Assembly: GCA_020635715.1 (NCBI GenBank)
Contig: JACJZG010000015.1
Span: 1 to 64,000 of the forward strand
Direction: 5' to 3'
DNA length: 64,000 nucleotides
Source of the DNA: Flavobacteriales bacterium
GTDB lineage: Bacteria > Bacteroidota > Bacteroidia > Flavobacteriales_F > PHOS-HE28
Under the pieces are notes generated by a model, which worked only from the letters and a program-made list of their open reading frames with translations, was not told where the DNA came from and did no database searches. The position numbers and the translations under genes are program-made. This document shows positions 36,844-45,473 of this stretch, piece by piece (positions within the stretch are counted from its first letter, which is position 1; each line of letters begins with the position of its first letter).

Positions 36844-37347
36844 ATGAAGACGCTCTACCTCTGCCGCCATGCGAAGAGCAGCTGGGCGGACCCGGGGATG
36901 GACGACTTCGACCGACCGCTCAACGAACGCGGCCAACGCAATGCACCCTTCATGGCCGCCGCGTTCAAGGAACGCGGTGAACCGATCGACCTGATCGTGA
37001 CAAGCCCGGCGAACAGGGCGCTCACCACCGCACGCGCCTTCGCTACGTCCCTGAAGGTGCCGGAAGAACGCGTCGTTCAGGACCGGACCATCTACCTCGC
37101 CGAGCGTCCTTCGCTTTCGCACCTCGTGAGCGGACTACCCGGAACGGCCGACCGCGTGATGCTCTTCGGACACAACCCCGGCTTCACCCTTCTCGCGGAT
37201 CATCTCAGCGACGCTGGCATCGACAACCTGCCCACATGCGGCATGGTCCGCATTGATCTGCCCGTGGAGGATTGGCAGCACGTGACCAAGGGATGTGGCA
37301 CGCTCGTCTGGTTCGACTATCCAAAGCGCCACCCCGGGCAGGACTGA
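36844..37347 (+). CDS. SixA-type histidine phosphatase
   Basis: The 167-residue protein belongs to the histidine phosphatase superfamily. The catalytic motif is 'LYLCRHAKSSWAD' with His8, followed by 'DFDRPLNERGQRNA', the 'TSPANRALTTARAFA' arm and the second catalytic His in 'VMLFGHNPGF'. The RHAKSSW form is typical of SixA, a phosphohistidine phosphatase that acts on phosphotransfer domains in E. coli; whether that is the target here is unknown. The neighbour on the opposite strand ends at the next base, so the two genes converge with no gap. Confidence 0.9.
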   Translation: MKTLYLCRHAKSSWADPGMDDFDRPLNERGQRNAPFMAAAFKERGEPIDLIVTSPANRALTTARAFATSLKVPEERVVQDRTIYLAERPSLSHLVSGLPGTADRVMLFGHNPGFTLLADHLSDAGIDNLPTCGMVRIDLPVEDWQHVTKGCGTLVWFDYPKRHPGQD

Positions 37348-38685
37348 TCAACGTATCGCCTGGCGGTAGAGCGTGCGGTGCTGCACGGATCCGTAGGGAC
37401 GATAGATGAAGTAGGCGTATCCGTCGTGCACCTGCACCTCCTCCGGGAACGGATGGTCCAAGGCCCGCTCCGGACCGAGTTGTCCGGTCGCGGGATCGAC
37501 GCGACGCAACCAGGTCCGCAGGTTACGTGCGTAGAGGGCGTATACCGACCCATCCTTCCGGTCCTGCAACAACTGGTGCTTCCAGTTGCGGTCGCGGTGA
37601 TAAGCGATCGGTATCTCGTCCACCATACGATGGTCGGGTAGGTAGCGGCGCACCCGTTCCTTGTAATGATCGAAGACACAGAGCGTGTCGTTCACCACGA
37701 ACAGGGGCGCGTAGGGTGAACGGAAGTAGATGTCCTTGTGGAATCCGGTCATATATCCTGCGATGATCTCGGCGTCCACTCCGGTCTCCAACGCCAGGTC
37801 CATCGCCACCACCTTGTCATGACCGCTCATGTACTTGTACTGGCTGCGGAAAAGCTCCATCCGGAAGTCGTCCTGGACCGTACAGATGGTATGGCTCGCC
37901 TTCGCCATGAGGTCGTAGCCCACATGCTGGAAAGCGGGGAAGGTCGGGTCGAGGTCGCTGCCCAGCAACTGGCCGGGAATGCTGTCGGTCCAAGGAAGCA
38001 CCTGCTCGTACAGGGTCTTGAGGTCGATGGCTGACAGGAAGACCTCGCCCCCTTCCTGCATGGCGACCCACGCGGTGGATGTTCCTTCCACGACCACGCG
38101 ATGAACGGCATCATGCCGCAGGCGACACACATCAGTGGGCAGGCGTACGCTGCTGCGTTCCACGAAGTCATGGCCGAGCAGGTGCAGGCGCGCATCGCGG
38201 AAGACCTGTTTCCCGGCCTCATCCTCGCGGTGCAGCAACCTGGGGCGTTCGTACGTGAGCACCCACACCCCATCGGCATTGGTGAAGTAGTCCCCTACAT
38301 GAAGGTCATCGCGTTGATAGACCACTTCGGGCTTGGGGCGGTCGATGGTGACCTCCGGCAGGTCGACCGCACGCGGCAGCAGGCGCACCGTAAATGGCTC
38401 CTGATCCATGCATGCCTGCGCATCGGCCTCGAGTTCAAGGGTCGCATATCCCACCCGGCTTACCTCCATGGTCACCGCCGCCGGGCCGGGACAGGCCAGC
38501 TCGAAGGAACCGTTCACATCGGACACAGCGATGGTCGACGTTCCCTTCAAGCGCACGTGGGCATCCACGATACCGCGCCCGGTGGCGGCATCGATCACGC
38601 GGCCGCGCAGCACGAGGTCCTGGGACATGGCCGCAGCGGCCAGCATCCCGGCGATCAGCACCCCGATACTTCGTTGGCTCATCAT
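37348..38685 (-). CDS. Exported protein with carboxypeptidase regulatory-like domain
   Basis: The 445-residue product has a signal peptide ('IGVLIAGMLAAAAMSQ'), then a CarboxypepD_reg-like domain at about 22-105 ('LRGRVIDAATGRGIVDAHVR', 'VSDVNGSFELACPG'). The long remainder is rich in aromatic and charged residues with propeller-like strands ('APLFVVNDTLCVFDHYKE', 'DGYAYFIYRPYGSVQHR'). It has no TonB plug or barrel, so it is not a receptor. Function unknown; likely periplasmic or surface. ATGs at 38685 and 38682 are both possible. Confidence 0.75.
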   Translation of the reverse strand: MMSQRSIGVLIAGMLAAAAMSQDLVLRGRVIDAATGRGIVDAHVRLKGTSTIAVSDVNGSFELACPGPAAVTMEVSRVGYATLELEADAQACMDQEPFTVRLLPRAVDLPEVTIDRPKPEVVYQRDDLHVGDYFTNADGVWVLTYERPRLLHREDEAGKQVFRDARLHLLGHDFVERSSVRLPTDVCRLRHDAVHRVVVEGTSTAWVAMQEGGEVFLSAIDLKTLYEQVLPWTDSIPGQLLGSDLDPTFPAFQHVGYDLMAKASHTICTVQDDFRMELFRSQYKYMSGHDKVVAMDLALETGVDAEIIAGYMTGFHKDIYFRSPYAPLFVVNDTLCVFDHYKERVRRYLPDHRMVDEIPIAYHRDRNWKHQLLQDRKDGSVYALYARNLRTWLRRVDPATGQLGPERALDHPFPEEVQVHDGYAYFIYRPYGSVQHRTLYRQAIR

Positions 38686-38766
38686 GCGTTCCCGTAGGTA
38701 AGATACCAGACCCGCACGGATCGCATACATTCACTCCAGGCAACGGCCGGAACCACCCCACCACCG

Positions 38767-39264
38767 ATGCGAGGAAGCCTTCGATATGACCACTACCGGA
38801 TCTTGGGCATCATGCGGAATGCCTCTGCGCATCAGGTGAAGAAGGCGTATCGGGAACGGGTGAAGCTCTGCCACCCGGACCGCAACGGATCACCCGAGGC
38901 AGCCCGGCAATTCCAAGCCGTGCAGGAAGCCTACGAGACACTGCGCGACGGCGAATTGCGACGGTCCTACGATGCGCTGCTCTCGGGCTACCGGCCTGTG
39001 CAGGCTACCACAGGAGAGCGGCCACCGACCCGCACACCGGGCAGAACCCGGTATGCCATCCGGGCAGACCGCCCCGTGAACCGTTTCGCTTTCATCGGCC
39101 TTCATGTGACCGGCCTGTGCTTCGGCGTGATCCTCATCACCGGCATCGTCATCGGCATCACCTTCCTGCACTGGCCGTTGTACCTGCTGGTGTTCTGCCT
39201 GCCTGGCCTGGTGGTGATACCGGACAGCCTTGCTGGGCTGCGCCGCTCCCCCGCCTCGAAATAG
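38767..39264 (+). CDS. DnaJ-domain membrane protein
   Basis: A 165-residue protein with an N-terminal J-domain ('DHYRILGIMRNASAHQVKKA', with the HPD motif in 'KLCHPDRNGSPEAA', and 'AYETLRDGELRRSYDALL'), a short Arg/Pro-rich linker and two C-terminal membrane helices ('FAFIGLHVTGLCFGVILITG' and 'WPLYLLVFCLPGLVVI'). The HPD motif is intact, so it should stimulate an Hsp70, here at the membrane. It lacks zinc-finger and client-binding domains of true DnaJ. Its substrate is unknown. It converges with ilvE across eight bases. Confidence 0.9.
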   Translation: MRGSLRYDHYRILGIMRNASAHQVKKAYRERVKLCHPDRNGSPEAARQFQAVQEAYETLRDGELRRSYDALLSGYRPVQATTGERPPTRTPGRTRYAIRADRPVNRFAFIGLHVTGLCFGVILITGIVIGITFLHWPLYLLVFCLPGLVVIPDSLAGLRRSPASK

Positions 39265-39272
39265 AAGCCGCC

Positions 39273-40343
39273 TCAAACAACAGGCACCACCCAGCCGTAA
39301 GGGTCGGCCACCCGGCCACGGCGGATGTCATCGAGGCGCTTGCCCACCTGGTTGGCGATCTTGCGATCCTCCACCGCCGGCAAATTGAACTCCTCGTCCC
39401 CGAAGGCCAGCTTCGAGATGTGTGCGATGGTGGCGGCCGTTCCGGCCCCGAAGGCGGAATGCAGCCGACCGTTGCGCGCTGCGCTCACCACTTCCTCCAC
39501 GCTCACCCGACGCTCTTCCACCCGGATGCCTTCGTCCTTCGCGACCCGGATCAAACTGTCACGCGTGATCCCATGGAGGATCGTGCCATCCAGCGCGGGG
39601 GTGATCAAGGTGCCTTCGATGTTGAAGAAGACGTTCATGGTGCCGCTCTCCTCGATGTACTGGTGCGTCAGGCCGTCGGTCCAGATCAGCTGGTGGAAGC
39701 CCTGCTCCTGACCGAGCTTGGCGGGATAGAGACCACCGGCGTAATTGCCACCGCACTTGGCCTCACCAGTACCTCCCGGGAAGGCGCGGCTGTAGTCCAT
39801 CTCGATCTTCACCCGCACAGGCTCGCTGTAGTACGCACGCACCGGGCAGGTGAAGATGATGAACTTGTAATTGTCGCTCGGCTTCACCCCGATGTATTCG
39901 TCGCTGGCGAAGAGGAACGGACGGATGTACAAGGATGCCTCATCACCCTTGGGCAACCAGTCCTTGTCCAGGCGCACCAGTTCGGTCATCGCATCCAGGA
40001 AGATGTCCTCGGGGATCTCCGGCATGCACATGCGCTTCGCGCTGCGGTTCATCCGGGCGATGTTCGCCTGCGGCCGGAAGATGCTCACCCCGCCATCGGG
40101 CATGCGGTAGGCCTTCAACCCTTCAAAGATGGTCTGGCTGTAGTGGAGCACCAATGCAGCGGGGCTCAGTTCCAGATCGCCGAAGGGTACGATGTTCGGT
40201 GCTTTCCAAGCGCCGTCCTCGTAGTCCATCACCACCATATGATCGCTGAACACCCGGCCGAACTTGATGTTGTCCAGGTCGGTTTCGTTCAAGCGCGAAC
40301 GCTCCACCCGCTGTGTCGCTATCTTTTGGCCGGTCGTGATCAT
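39273..40343 (-). CDS. ilvE: Branched-chain amino acid aminotransferase
   Basis: IlvE transfers the amino group between glutamate and the keto-acids of Ile, Leu and Val. The 356-residue length and the signatures 'HYSQTIFEGLKAYR' (67-80), 'RMNRSAKRMCMPEIPEDI' and the PLP-binding Lys in 'TGEAKCGGNYAGGL' fit the type II fold (class IV) branched-chain enzyme. 'IEESGTMNVFFNIEG' resembles the conserved ES-G-N region. A TACATTTG box lies 22 bases before the ATG. No other branched-chain biosynthetic gene is in the window. Confidence 0.95.
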   Translation of the reverse strand: MITTGQKIATQRVERSRLNETDLDNIKFGRVFSDHMVVMDYEDGAWKAPNIVPFGDLELSPAALVLHYSQTIFEGLKAYRMPDGGVSIFRPQANIARMNRSAKRMCMPEIPEDIFLDAMTELVRLDKDWLPKGDEASLYIRPFLFASDEYIGVKPSDNYKFIIFTCPVRAYYSEPVRVKIEMDYSRAFPGGTGEAKCGGNYAGGLYPAKLGQEQGFHQLIWTDGLTHQYIEESGTMNVFFNIEGTLITPALDGTILHGITRDSLIRVAKDEGIRVEERRVSVEEVVSAARNGRLHSAFGAGTAATIAHISKLAFGDEEFNLPAVEDRKIANQVGKRLDDIRRGRVADPYGWVVPVV

Positions 40344-40365
40344 TGCCTCGCGTTAAGGGTTGGAA

Positions 40366-40373
40366 CAAATGTA
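40366..40373 (-). promoter_or_regulatory. TAnnTTTG promoter box for ilvE
   Basis: TACATTTG on the minus strand, 22 bases before the ilvE start; it overlaps the region upstream of the divergent RecQ gene. Confidence 0.6.
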
Positions 40374-40411
40374 GCCCTTTGCCACCGTGGCATCATGATG
40401 CATCCACACAG

Positions 40412-42247
40412 ATGACCAGCAAGCCCGCCACCGTGGAGGACATCCATTCCGTGCTGCAGCGTGTCTGGGGGTATGATCGTTTCCGCCCGCAGCAGGAGCA
40501 CATCATCCGCTCGGCGCTCGCTGGAAGGGACACCCTTGCCCTGCTGCCCACGGGCGGTGGCAAGAGCCTCTGCTTCCAGGTGCCGGCCATCGCGATGGGT
40601 CGCCTCTGCCTGGTGGTCTCCCCGTTGATCGCCCTGATGAAGGACCAGGTGGGGCGCCTCAAGAAGTTGGGCGTGCCCGCACGCGCGATCACCTCCACCA
40701 TGACCCGCGAGGAGATCGACAATGCCTTGGAAAGTGCGGCGCTCGGCAAGTACGCCTTCCTGTATGTCTCTCCGGAACGGCTCGCGTCGGAGCTCTTCCT
40801 GGCACGGCTTCCGCGCCTGCCATTGGGTCTCATCGCCATCGACGAGGCGCATTGCATCTCCCAATGGGGCTACGACTTCCGACCCGCCTACCTGAACATC
40901 GCCGAGGTGCGCAAGGTGCGCCCGGAAGTTCCCGTATTGGCGCTCACCGCTTCCGCCACGCCGGAGGTGGCCAGCGACATCATGGAGCGCCTCGCTTTCA
41001 CAGAACCGCACGTGATGCGCGGTTCCTTCCAGCGGCCCGAGCTCTCCCTGTGGATCAGCAAGGGCGAGGACAAGGTGGGCCGCATGTTGCGCATCCTCGA
41101 CCACGTGCGCGGAACGGCCATCATCTACCTGCGCGAACGCAGAGCGACCATGCGCATAGCGGGGCTGCTGCGGCAACACGGCTACTCCGCTGCGGCCTAT
41201 CATGCCGGCATGGAACTGGAGGAAAGGGACCGCATTCAGCAGGCCTGGACCGATGGCTCATTGCGCTGCGTGGTGGCCACCAACGCCTTCGGCATGGGGA
41301 TCGACAAGGCGGATGTACGCGTAGTGATCCACCTCGAGCCACCACCCGATCTGGAGAGCTACTACCAGGAAGCCGGAAGGGCCGGCCGGGATGGCAAGGC
41401 CTCCTACGCCTTCCTGTTGACCGGTCCGGGCGACGCCGCACAGCTGCGCGAACGGCTGGCGGGCTCCTACCCTTCCCTCGCCGATGTGCGAAAGGTCTAT
41501 CAAGCCTTCGCGGATGTGCATGGTATCGCCATCGGATCGGGTCTTCTGGAGAATTATGAAGTGGACAACCGCACACTTGCCGCCCGGACCAAACTTCCGC
41601 CGGTGGTGGTGGCGAACGCCCTGAAGGCACTTGAACTGGATGGCCGGCTGTCCCTGTCGGATGGGGTGCGCAGCCCGTCACGGGTGCTGCTGATCGCCGA
41701 CCAACAGCTCATCTATGGCATGCGCGTGAACAACGAACGCTACGGCCCGCTGCTGGAAGCCTTGTTGCGCAATTACGGCGGACTCTTCGAGGAACCCGTG
41801 TTGATCGATGAGCTTCGCCTGGCCAAGGGCTTGAAGTGGCAGGTGGAGACGGTGACCAGGCGGTTGATGGACCTTCACCAACAACGGGTCCTTTCCTACA
41901 AACAGCGGAACGACGCGCCCTCGGCCACCCTGCTGCAGCCCCGCGTGGATGCGCAACGCCTTGTGCTGGATCCCGCGGCACTGGCTGTGCGCAGGCAACG
42001 TGCCGAAGCCCGGCTGGAGGCGATGCTCGCCTATGTGGAGGCGACCGACGAGTGCCGGTCCCGTTCGTTGATCCACTATTTCGGCGAGGCCCTGGATACC
42101 GAATGCGGCCAATGTGATGTCTGCCGGCGACGCAGGGCCTATGCCCCCGGCTCCGTCGGATCGGACGTGGCTGAACCGCCAGGCCTTTCCGGAGAGGCGG
42201 CGAAAGTGCTGCGGTGGGAACTTGATGAGGAGGATCGGACGCGATGA
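40412..42247 (+). CDS. RecQ family ATP-dependent DNA helicase
   Basis: The 611-residue protein has superfamily 2 helicase motifs: 'RPQQEHIIRSAL' motif 0, Walker A TGGGKS at 47-52, the DEAH box followed by 'CISQWGYDFRPAYL', and motif VI region 'YYQEAGRAGRDGK'. A winged-helix/RQC-like region and a zinc-binding cluster 'CGQCDVCRR' follow near residues 565-573. It ends soon after, without an HRDC domain, so it belongs to the short RecQ type rather than the long one. Start chosen at ATG 40412. Its stop overlaps the ATG of the glycosylase gene, linking it to a repair-related operon. Confidence 0.93.
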   Translation: MTSKPATVEDIHSVLQRVWGYDRFRPQQEHIIRSALAGRDTLALLPTGGGKSLCFQVPAIAMGRLCLVVSPLIALMKDQVGRLKKLGVPARAITSTMTREEIDNALESAALGKYAFLYVSPERLASELFLARLPRLPLGLIAIDEAHCISQWGYDFRPAYLNIAEVRKVRPEVPVLALTASATPEVASDIMERLAFTEPHVMRGSFQRPELSLWISKGEDKVGRMLRILDHVRGTAIIYLRERRATMRIAGLLRQHGYSAAAYHAGMELEERDRIQQAWTDGSLRCVVATNAFGMGIDKADVRVVIHLEPPPDLESYYQEAGRAGRDGKASYAFLLTGPGDAAQLRERLAGSYPSLADVRKVYQAFADVHGIAIGSGLLENYEVDNRTLAARTKLPPVVVANALKALELDGRLSLSDGVRSPSRVLLIADQQLIYGMRVNNERYGPLLEALLRNYGGLFEEPVLIDELRLAKGLKWQVETVTRRLMDLHQQRVLSYKQRNDAPSATLLQPRVDAQRLVLDPAALAVRRQRAEARLEAMLAYVEATDECRSRSLIHYFGEALDTECGQCDVCRRRRAYAPGSVGSDVAEPPGLSGEAAKVLRWELDEEDRTR

Positions 42248-42825
42248 AGCTGGACACGACGTTCTATCGCGAGCGCAACGCCCTTGTGGCCGCGCACGAT
42301 CTGTTGGGCATGGCCTTGTTCACCAGCATCCATGGCGTGCGCACGGCGGGCATCATCACGGAGACCGAGGCGTACATGGGCGAAGGTGACAAGGCGTCCC
42401 ACGCCAGTGGTGGCCGGCGCACGCGGCGCAATGAAGTGATGTACGCGGATGGCGGTGTGGCCTATGTGTACCTGTGCTATGGCATACACCACCTCTTCAA
42501 TGTGGTGGTACTGGGGAAGGACCAGCCACATGCGGTTCTCATACGCGCCATTCATCCCCTGCATGGTGCCGAGGTGATGCTTGACCGACGCCGCTCACCG
42601 ACCTTGACCACCGGCGGGCCAGGCACCCTCACGCAGGCGCTCGGCATCCGCACCGATCACAATAGGGAGGATCTGACCGGAGGTCGGATCTGGCTGGAGG
42701 ATGTCGGCGTGAAGGTGCCGGAAAAGAAGATCGTCATCGGGCCGCGGGTCGGTGTGGACTATGCGGGTGAGGATGCCCGCTTGCCATACCGCTTCCGCAT
42801 CGCACCTTCGCAGCTCATCCGATGA
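42244..42825 (+). CDS. DNA-3-methyladenine glycosylase of the AAG/Mpg type
   Basis: The 193-residue protein fits the alkyladenine DNA glycosylase fold: 'TEAYMGEGDKASHASGGRRT' containing the catalytic Glu in ETEAY, 'VMYADGGVAYVYLCYGIHHLFNVV', and 'GGPGTLTQALGI' further on. It removes alkylated purines in base-excision repair. Its start overlaps the RecQ stop by four bases and its end overlaps the fmt start, forming a three-gene operon. Confidence 0.93.
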   Translation: MKLDTTFYRERNALVAAHDLLGMALFTSIHGVRTAGIITETEAYMGEGDKASHASGGRRTRRNEVMYADGGVAYVYLCYGIHHLFNVVVLGKDQPHAVLIRAIHPLHGAEVMLDRRRSPTLTTGGPGTLTQALGIRTDHNREDLTGGRIWLEDVGVKVPEKKIVIGPRVGVDYAGEDARLPYRFRIAPSQLIR

Positions 42826-43781
42826 CCGATCGCGCACGCATCCTGTTCATGGGCACACCGGACTTCGCGGTGGCCACACTTGATGCCTTGGTGGCCGATG
42901 GTCAAGCCGTGGTGGCGGTGGTGACCGCTCCGGACAGGCCTGCTGGCCGTGGGCGCCAGCTGCGCGCTTCCGCCGTCAAGGTGCGCGCGCTCGAACTGGG
43001 CTTGCCCGTCCTTCAGCCGGAGAAGTTGAAGGATCCCGGCTTCATCGCAGCGCTCGACACCCTGGAGGCCGATCTATATATCGTGGTCGCCTTCCGGATG
43101 CTGCCGGAAGTGGTCTGGTCGAAACCGCGGCTGGGCACCATCAACCTGCATGGCTCCCTCCTTCCCGCCTATCGCGGTGCAGCACCGATCAACTGGGCGG
43201 TGATCAACGGCGAAACGCGGACGGGCGTGACCACCTTCCGGATCAGGCACGAGATCGATACGGGGGACATGCTGCTGCAGGACTCGCTCGCGGTGGGGCC
43301 CGATGACGATGCGGGACAGGTGCATGATCAGTTGATGGCCCTTGGTGCGCGCCTGATGGTGCGCACCGTGCACGGCTTGACCGAGGGAAGTTTGCGCGCC
43401 AGGCCCCAGGTGATCGACCCGATGCACCCCCCACCGGGAGCACCGAAGTTGAACGCCGACAATACGCATGTGCACTTTGACCGGCCGTCCGCCAAGGTGC
43501 ACGATCACATCCGTGGCCTTAGTCCTTATCCCGGTGCGTGGTGTACCTGGACCGATGGCGATGGAGCGACCCATCACTTCAAACTGTTCCGCACGGCACG
43601 ATCGGAACGTCCAGTGAGCGGACCGCCGGGCACCCTCTCCAGCGAAGGCGATCGCCTCTTCGTGGCCTGTGCAGACCAATTGCTGGAGATCCTGGAACTT
43701 CAGGCAGAAGGCCGCAAACGCATGACGGCGGCGGATTTCCTGAGGGGCACGCGTTCGCTCGCGGGCAGTGAACTGAGCTGA
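42822..43781 (+). CDS. fmt: Methionyl-tRNA formyltransferase
   Basis: Fmt formylates initiator Met-tRNA using 10-formyl-tetrahydrofolate. The 319-residue length is normal. Motifs: 'RILFMGTPDFAVATLDAL' at the N-terminus, the tetrahydrofolate-site 'LHGSLLPAYRGAAPINW' and 'GVTTFRIRHEIDTGDML', then the C-terminal OB-like domain ('KVHDHIRGLSPYPGAWC'). It is the last gene of the RecQ/glycosylase/fmt operon. The following 248 bases up to HU hold no gene; they contain palindromes and the HU promoter. Confidence 0.96.
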   Translation: MTDRARILFMGTPDFAVATLDALVADGQAVVAVVTAPDRPAGRGRQLRASAVKVRALELGLPVLQPEKLKDPGFIAALDTLEADLYIVVAFRMLPEVVWSKPRLGTINLHGSLLPAYRGAAPINWAVINGETRTGVTTFRIRHEIDTGDMLLQDSLAVGPDDDAGQVHDQLMALGARLMVRTVHGLTEGSLRARPQVIDPMHPPPGAPKLNADNTHVHFDRPSAKVHDHIRGLSPYPGAWCTWTDGDGATHHFKLFRTARSERPVSGPPGTLSSEGDRLFVACADQLLEILELQAEGRKRMTAADFLRGTRSLAGSELS

Positions 43782-43920
43782 TCCATGCGTTCCACGTGCG
43801 CATCCTTCCGCGTGAACGCCCCCACTTCCCGTTGATTCAACGACTGCGGAACTGAAAAAGTGGTCCGGCCTGAAACCCTTGCTGGCGGCGGGATACAGCG
43901 CCACTTATGAACAAACCACC

Positions 43921-43956
43921 AATGTTTTCAACATTTTCCGGACGGACGCCCGGAAA
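43921..43956 (+). promoter_or_regulatory. Two palindromes just upstream of the HU promoter
   Basis: AATGTT-TTC-AACATT (43921-43935) is directly followed by the inverted repeat TTTCCGG (43935-43941) / CCGGAAA (43950-43956). Both end four bases before the -33 TTG of the HU promoter, where activators or repressors commonly bind. No known regulator site was matched. Confidence 0.5.
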
Positions 43957-43959
43957 CCG

Positions 43960-43989
43960 TTGACAGGCGCGGTCTTCAGGATACATTTG
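43960..43989 (+). promoter_or_regulatory. Strong promoter of the HU gene
   Basis: TTG at 43960-43962, a 19-base spacer and TACATTTG at 43982-43989. Both elements match the Bacteroidota -33/-7 consensus at the ideal spacing. The leader to the HU ATG is about 35 bases. Confidence 0.75.
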
Positions 43990-44029
43990 CTCCGAGTTCA
44001 CTAAAACAACCAACTCAACACACAAACCC

Positions 44030-44308
44030 ATGAGCTTGAACAAGGCTAGCATTATCGAAGCCATCGCCGCTGACGCGAAGATCTCCAAGGCTGACGCGAA
44101 GCGCGCGCTGGATGCTTTCGTGACCAGCACCACCAAGGCGCTGAAGAAAGGTGAGCGCGTGGCCCTCGTCGGCTTCGGCACCTTCTCCATCACCAAGCGC
44201 GCTGCTCGCAAAGGCCGCAACCCGCAGACCGGCAAGGAGATCAAGATCGCTGCCAAGAAGGTGGTGAAGTTCAAAGCGGGTGCAGACCTGCAGAACAAAG
44301 TGAAGTAA
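44030..44308 (+). CDS. HU family DNA-binding protein
   Basis: The 92-residue protein is a typical HU: N-terminal helices ('NKASIIEAIAADAKISKADA'), the 'VALVGFGTFSITKRAARKGR' saddle strand and the DNA-binding arm 'GRNPQTGKEIKIAAKKVV'. The conserved Pro that intercalates into DNA is present in RNPQTG. As an abundant nucleoid protein it has a strong promoter with upstream palindromes and a strong terminator, so it is monocistronic. Confidence 0.97.
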   Translation: MSLNKASIIEAIAADAKISKADAKRALDAFVTSTTKALKKGERVALVGFGTFSITKRAARKGRNPQTGKEIKIAAKKVVKFKAGADLQNKVK

Positions 44309-44327
44309 GCGACAGCTCATTTCACGG

Positions 44328-44360
44328 AAGTCCCTCGCTACGGCGGGGGACTTTCTTTTT
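44328..44360 (+). terminator. Rho-independent terminator after HU
   Basis: An 11-bp stem AAGTCCCTCGC / GCGGGGGACTT with loop TACG is followed by a T-rich run (TTTCTTTTT), 19 bases after the HU stop. Confidence 0.92.
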
Positions 44361-44375
44361 GTACCCTTGGGGACC

Positions 44376-45065
44376 ATGACCGATCAACAGCTCTACGAGC
44401 AGCTCGCCCAGTTCATCTCACCGAACAAACGTGCGCTCTTCGATCACATCGCTCCCTTGCGCACGCGCCATGTCACGGTGGTGTTGGAGGATATCTACCA
44501 GTCGCAGAACGCGAGCGCGGTGGTGCGTACGAGCGACCTCGTCGGTCTGCAGGACATCCATGTGATCGAGAACCGGAACGCCTACCAACTGAACCCGGAC
44601 GTCACCCTCGGCTCCTCGAAGTGGGTCGATGTGCATCGCTACCGGTCGCATGCGGACAATTCGCTCGCCTGCGTGGAAGCCCTCAAGAAGAAAGGATACC
44701 GCGTGATCGCCACCTCGCCCCGGTCTCCCGAGATCACACCGGAGACCATCGACCTGGAGCGCCCCATGGCCTTCTGTTTCGGGACCGAGCTGACCGGCCT
44801 CAGCGACACCTTGATGAACGCCGCGGATGAACACCTGCGCATCCCGATGGTCGGGTTCACCGAGAGCTACAACATCTCCGTATCCGCCGCGATCACCCTG
44901 TACACCGTGATGCAACGGCTGCGCGCGAGCACGATCGACCATCAACTGCCCGAGGAAGAACTGCACGCCTTGAAACTCTCGTGGGCACGCAAGATGGTCC
45001 ACAGTCCCGCTCATCTTGAGGAACGACTGAAGCGCGATGCCCAACGGCAGCGTGACGACAGCTGA
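44376..45065 (+). CDS. trmH: TrmH-type tRNA (guanosine-18-2'-O) methyltransferase
   Basis: A 229-residue SpoU family methyltransferase with a trefoil knot. Motif 1 'QNASAVVRTSDLVGLQDIHV', motif 2 'PMAFCFGTELTGLSD' and motif 3 'VGFTESYNISVSAAITLY' are all present, with the conserved catalytic Arg in motif 1. The 'SSKWVDVHRY' segment favours TrmH, which methylates G18 in tRNA, over rRNA methylases. It starts at ATG 44376, 15 bases after the HU terminator run; a TACCCTTG box at 44362-44369 is a weak promoter candidate. Confidence 0.9.
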   Translation: MTDQQLYEQLAQFISPNKRALFDHIAPLRTRHVTVVLEDIYQSQNASAVVRTSDLVGLQDIHVIENRNAYQLNPDVTLGSSKWVDVHRYRSHADNSLACVEALKKKGYRVIATSPRSPEITPETIDLERPMAFCFGTELTGLSDTLMNAADEHLRIPMVGFTESYNISVSAAITLYTVMQRLRASTIDHQLPEEELHALKLSWARKMVHSPAHLEERLKRDAQRQRDDS

Positions 45066-45156
45066 TCGTGATCGCACCGACACCGCGCCGGGCAATTCAC
45101 ACGCACGGGTTGAGAAGTGCGGCGCACGTTCCCAGGGCTCGGCCATGACGCCCGGG

Positions 45157-45164
45157 TACTTTTG
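45157..45164 (+). promoter_or_regulatory. TAnnTTTG promoter box for the THX gene
   Basis: TACTTTTG, 24 bases before the THX start; no convincing -33 element. Confidence 0.6.
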
Positions 45165-45188
45165 GCAAAATCCTTAACACGCCATCCC

Positions 45189-45401
45189 ATGGGAAAAGGT
45201 GACAAGAAGACGAAGAAAGGAAAGCGCACGATCGGCAGTGCCGGTAAGAGCCGTCCTTCCAAGCGTCACACGCGCGTAGCCGCAGCGAAGAAGGCCGGCG
45301 CGAAGAAAGCAGCACCGAAAAAAGCGGCAGCGAAGAAAGCCGCCAAGAAGGCCGCACCGAAAAAGGCCGCTGCCAAGAAAGCCGCCCCCAAGAAGAAGTA
45401 G
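45189..45401 (+). CDS. 30S ribosomal protein THX with a lysine/alanine-rich C-terminal extension
   Basis: The first 26 residues (MGKGDKKTKKGKRTIGSAGK, then SRPSKR) match small ribosomal protein THX (bS22/bTHX type), which in Thermus and Bacteroidota is about 26-40 residues and sits in the 30S head. Here the 70-residue product continues with some 40 residues of AKKA/PKKA repeats like the tail of bacterial histone H1-like proteins. The tail could bind rRNA or DNA. The start is supported by the THX-specific N-terminus and by the promoter box upstream. Confidence 0.85.
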   Translation: MGKGDKKTKKGKRTIGSAGKSRPSKRHTRVAAAKKAGAKKAAPKKAAAKKAAKKAAPKKAAAKKAAPKKK

Positions 45402-45423
45402 GCACCTCGCTCCCTCAATGAAC

Positions 45424-45451
45424 GAAGACCTCGGCCGGTGCCGGGGTCTTC
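45424..45451. terminator. Hairpin between THX and pdxH (convergent)
   Basis: Stem GAAGACCTCGGC / GCCGGGGTCTTC (one T-G pair) with loop CGGT lies 22 bases after the THX stop and 22 bases before the pdxH stop. T-tracts are weak on both sides, so it may serve both genes. Confidence 0.55.
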
Positions 45452-45473
45452 TCCTTCATGCCCGTTGCGTTGA

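Noticed and set aside
43787..43816. Terminator after fmt
   Set aside because: A weak GCGTTC/GAACGC inverted repeat is present, but with an unpaired base, a long loop and no T-tract.
44362..44369. Promoter of the TrmH gene (TACCCTTG)
   Set aside because: One mismatch in a key position and only six bases from the ATG, inside the HU terminator tail; too weak to list as a feature.
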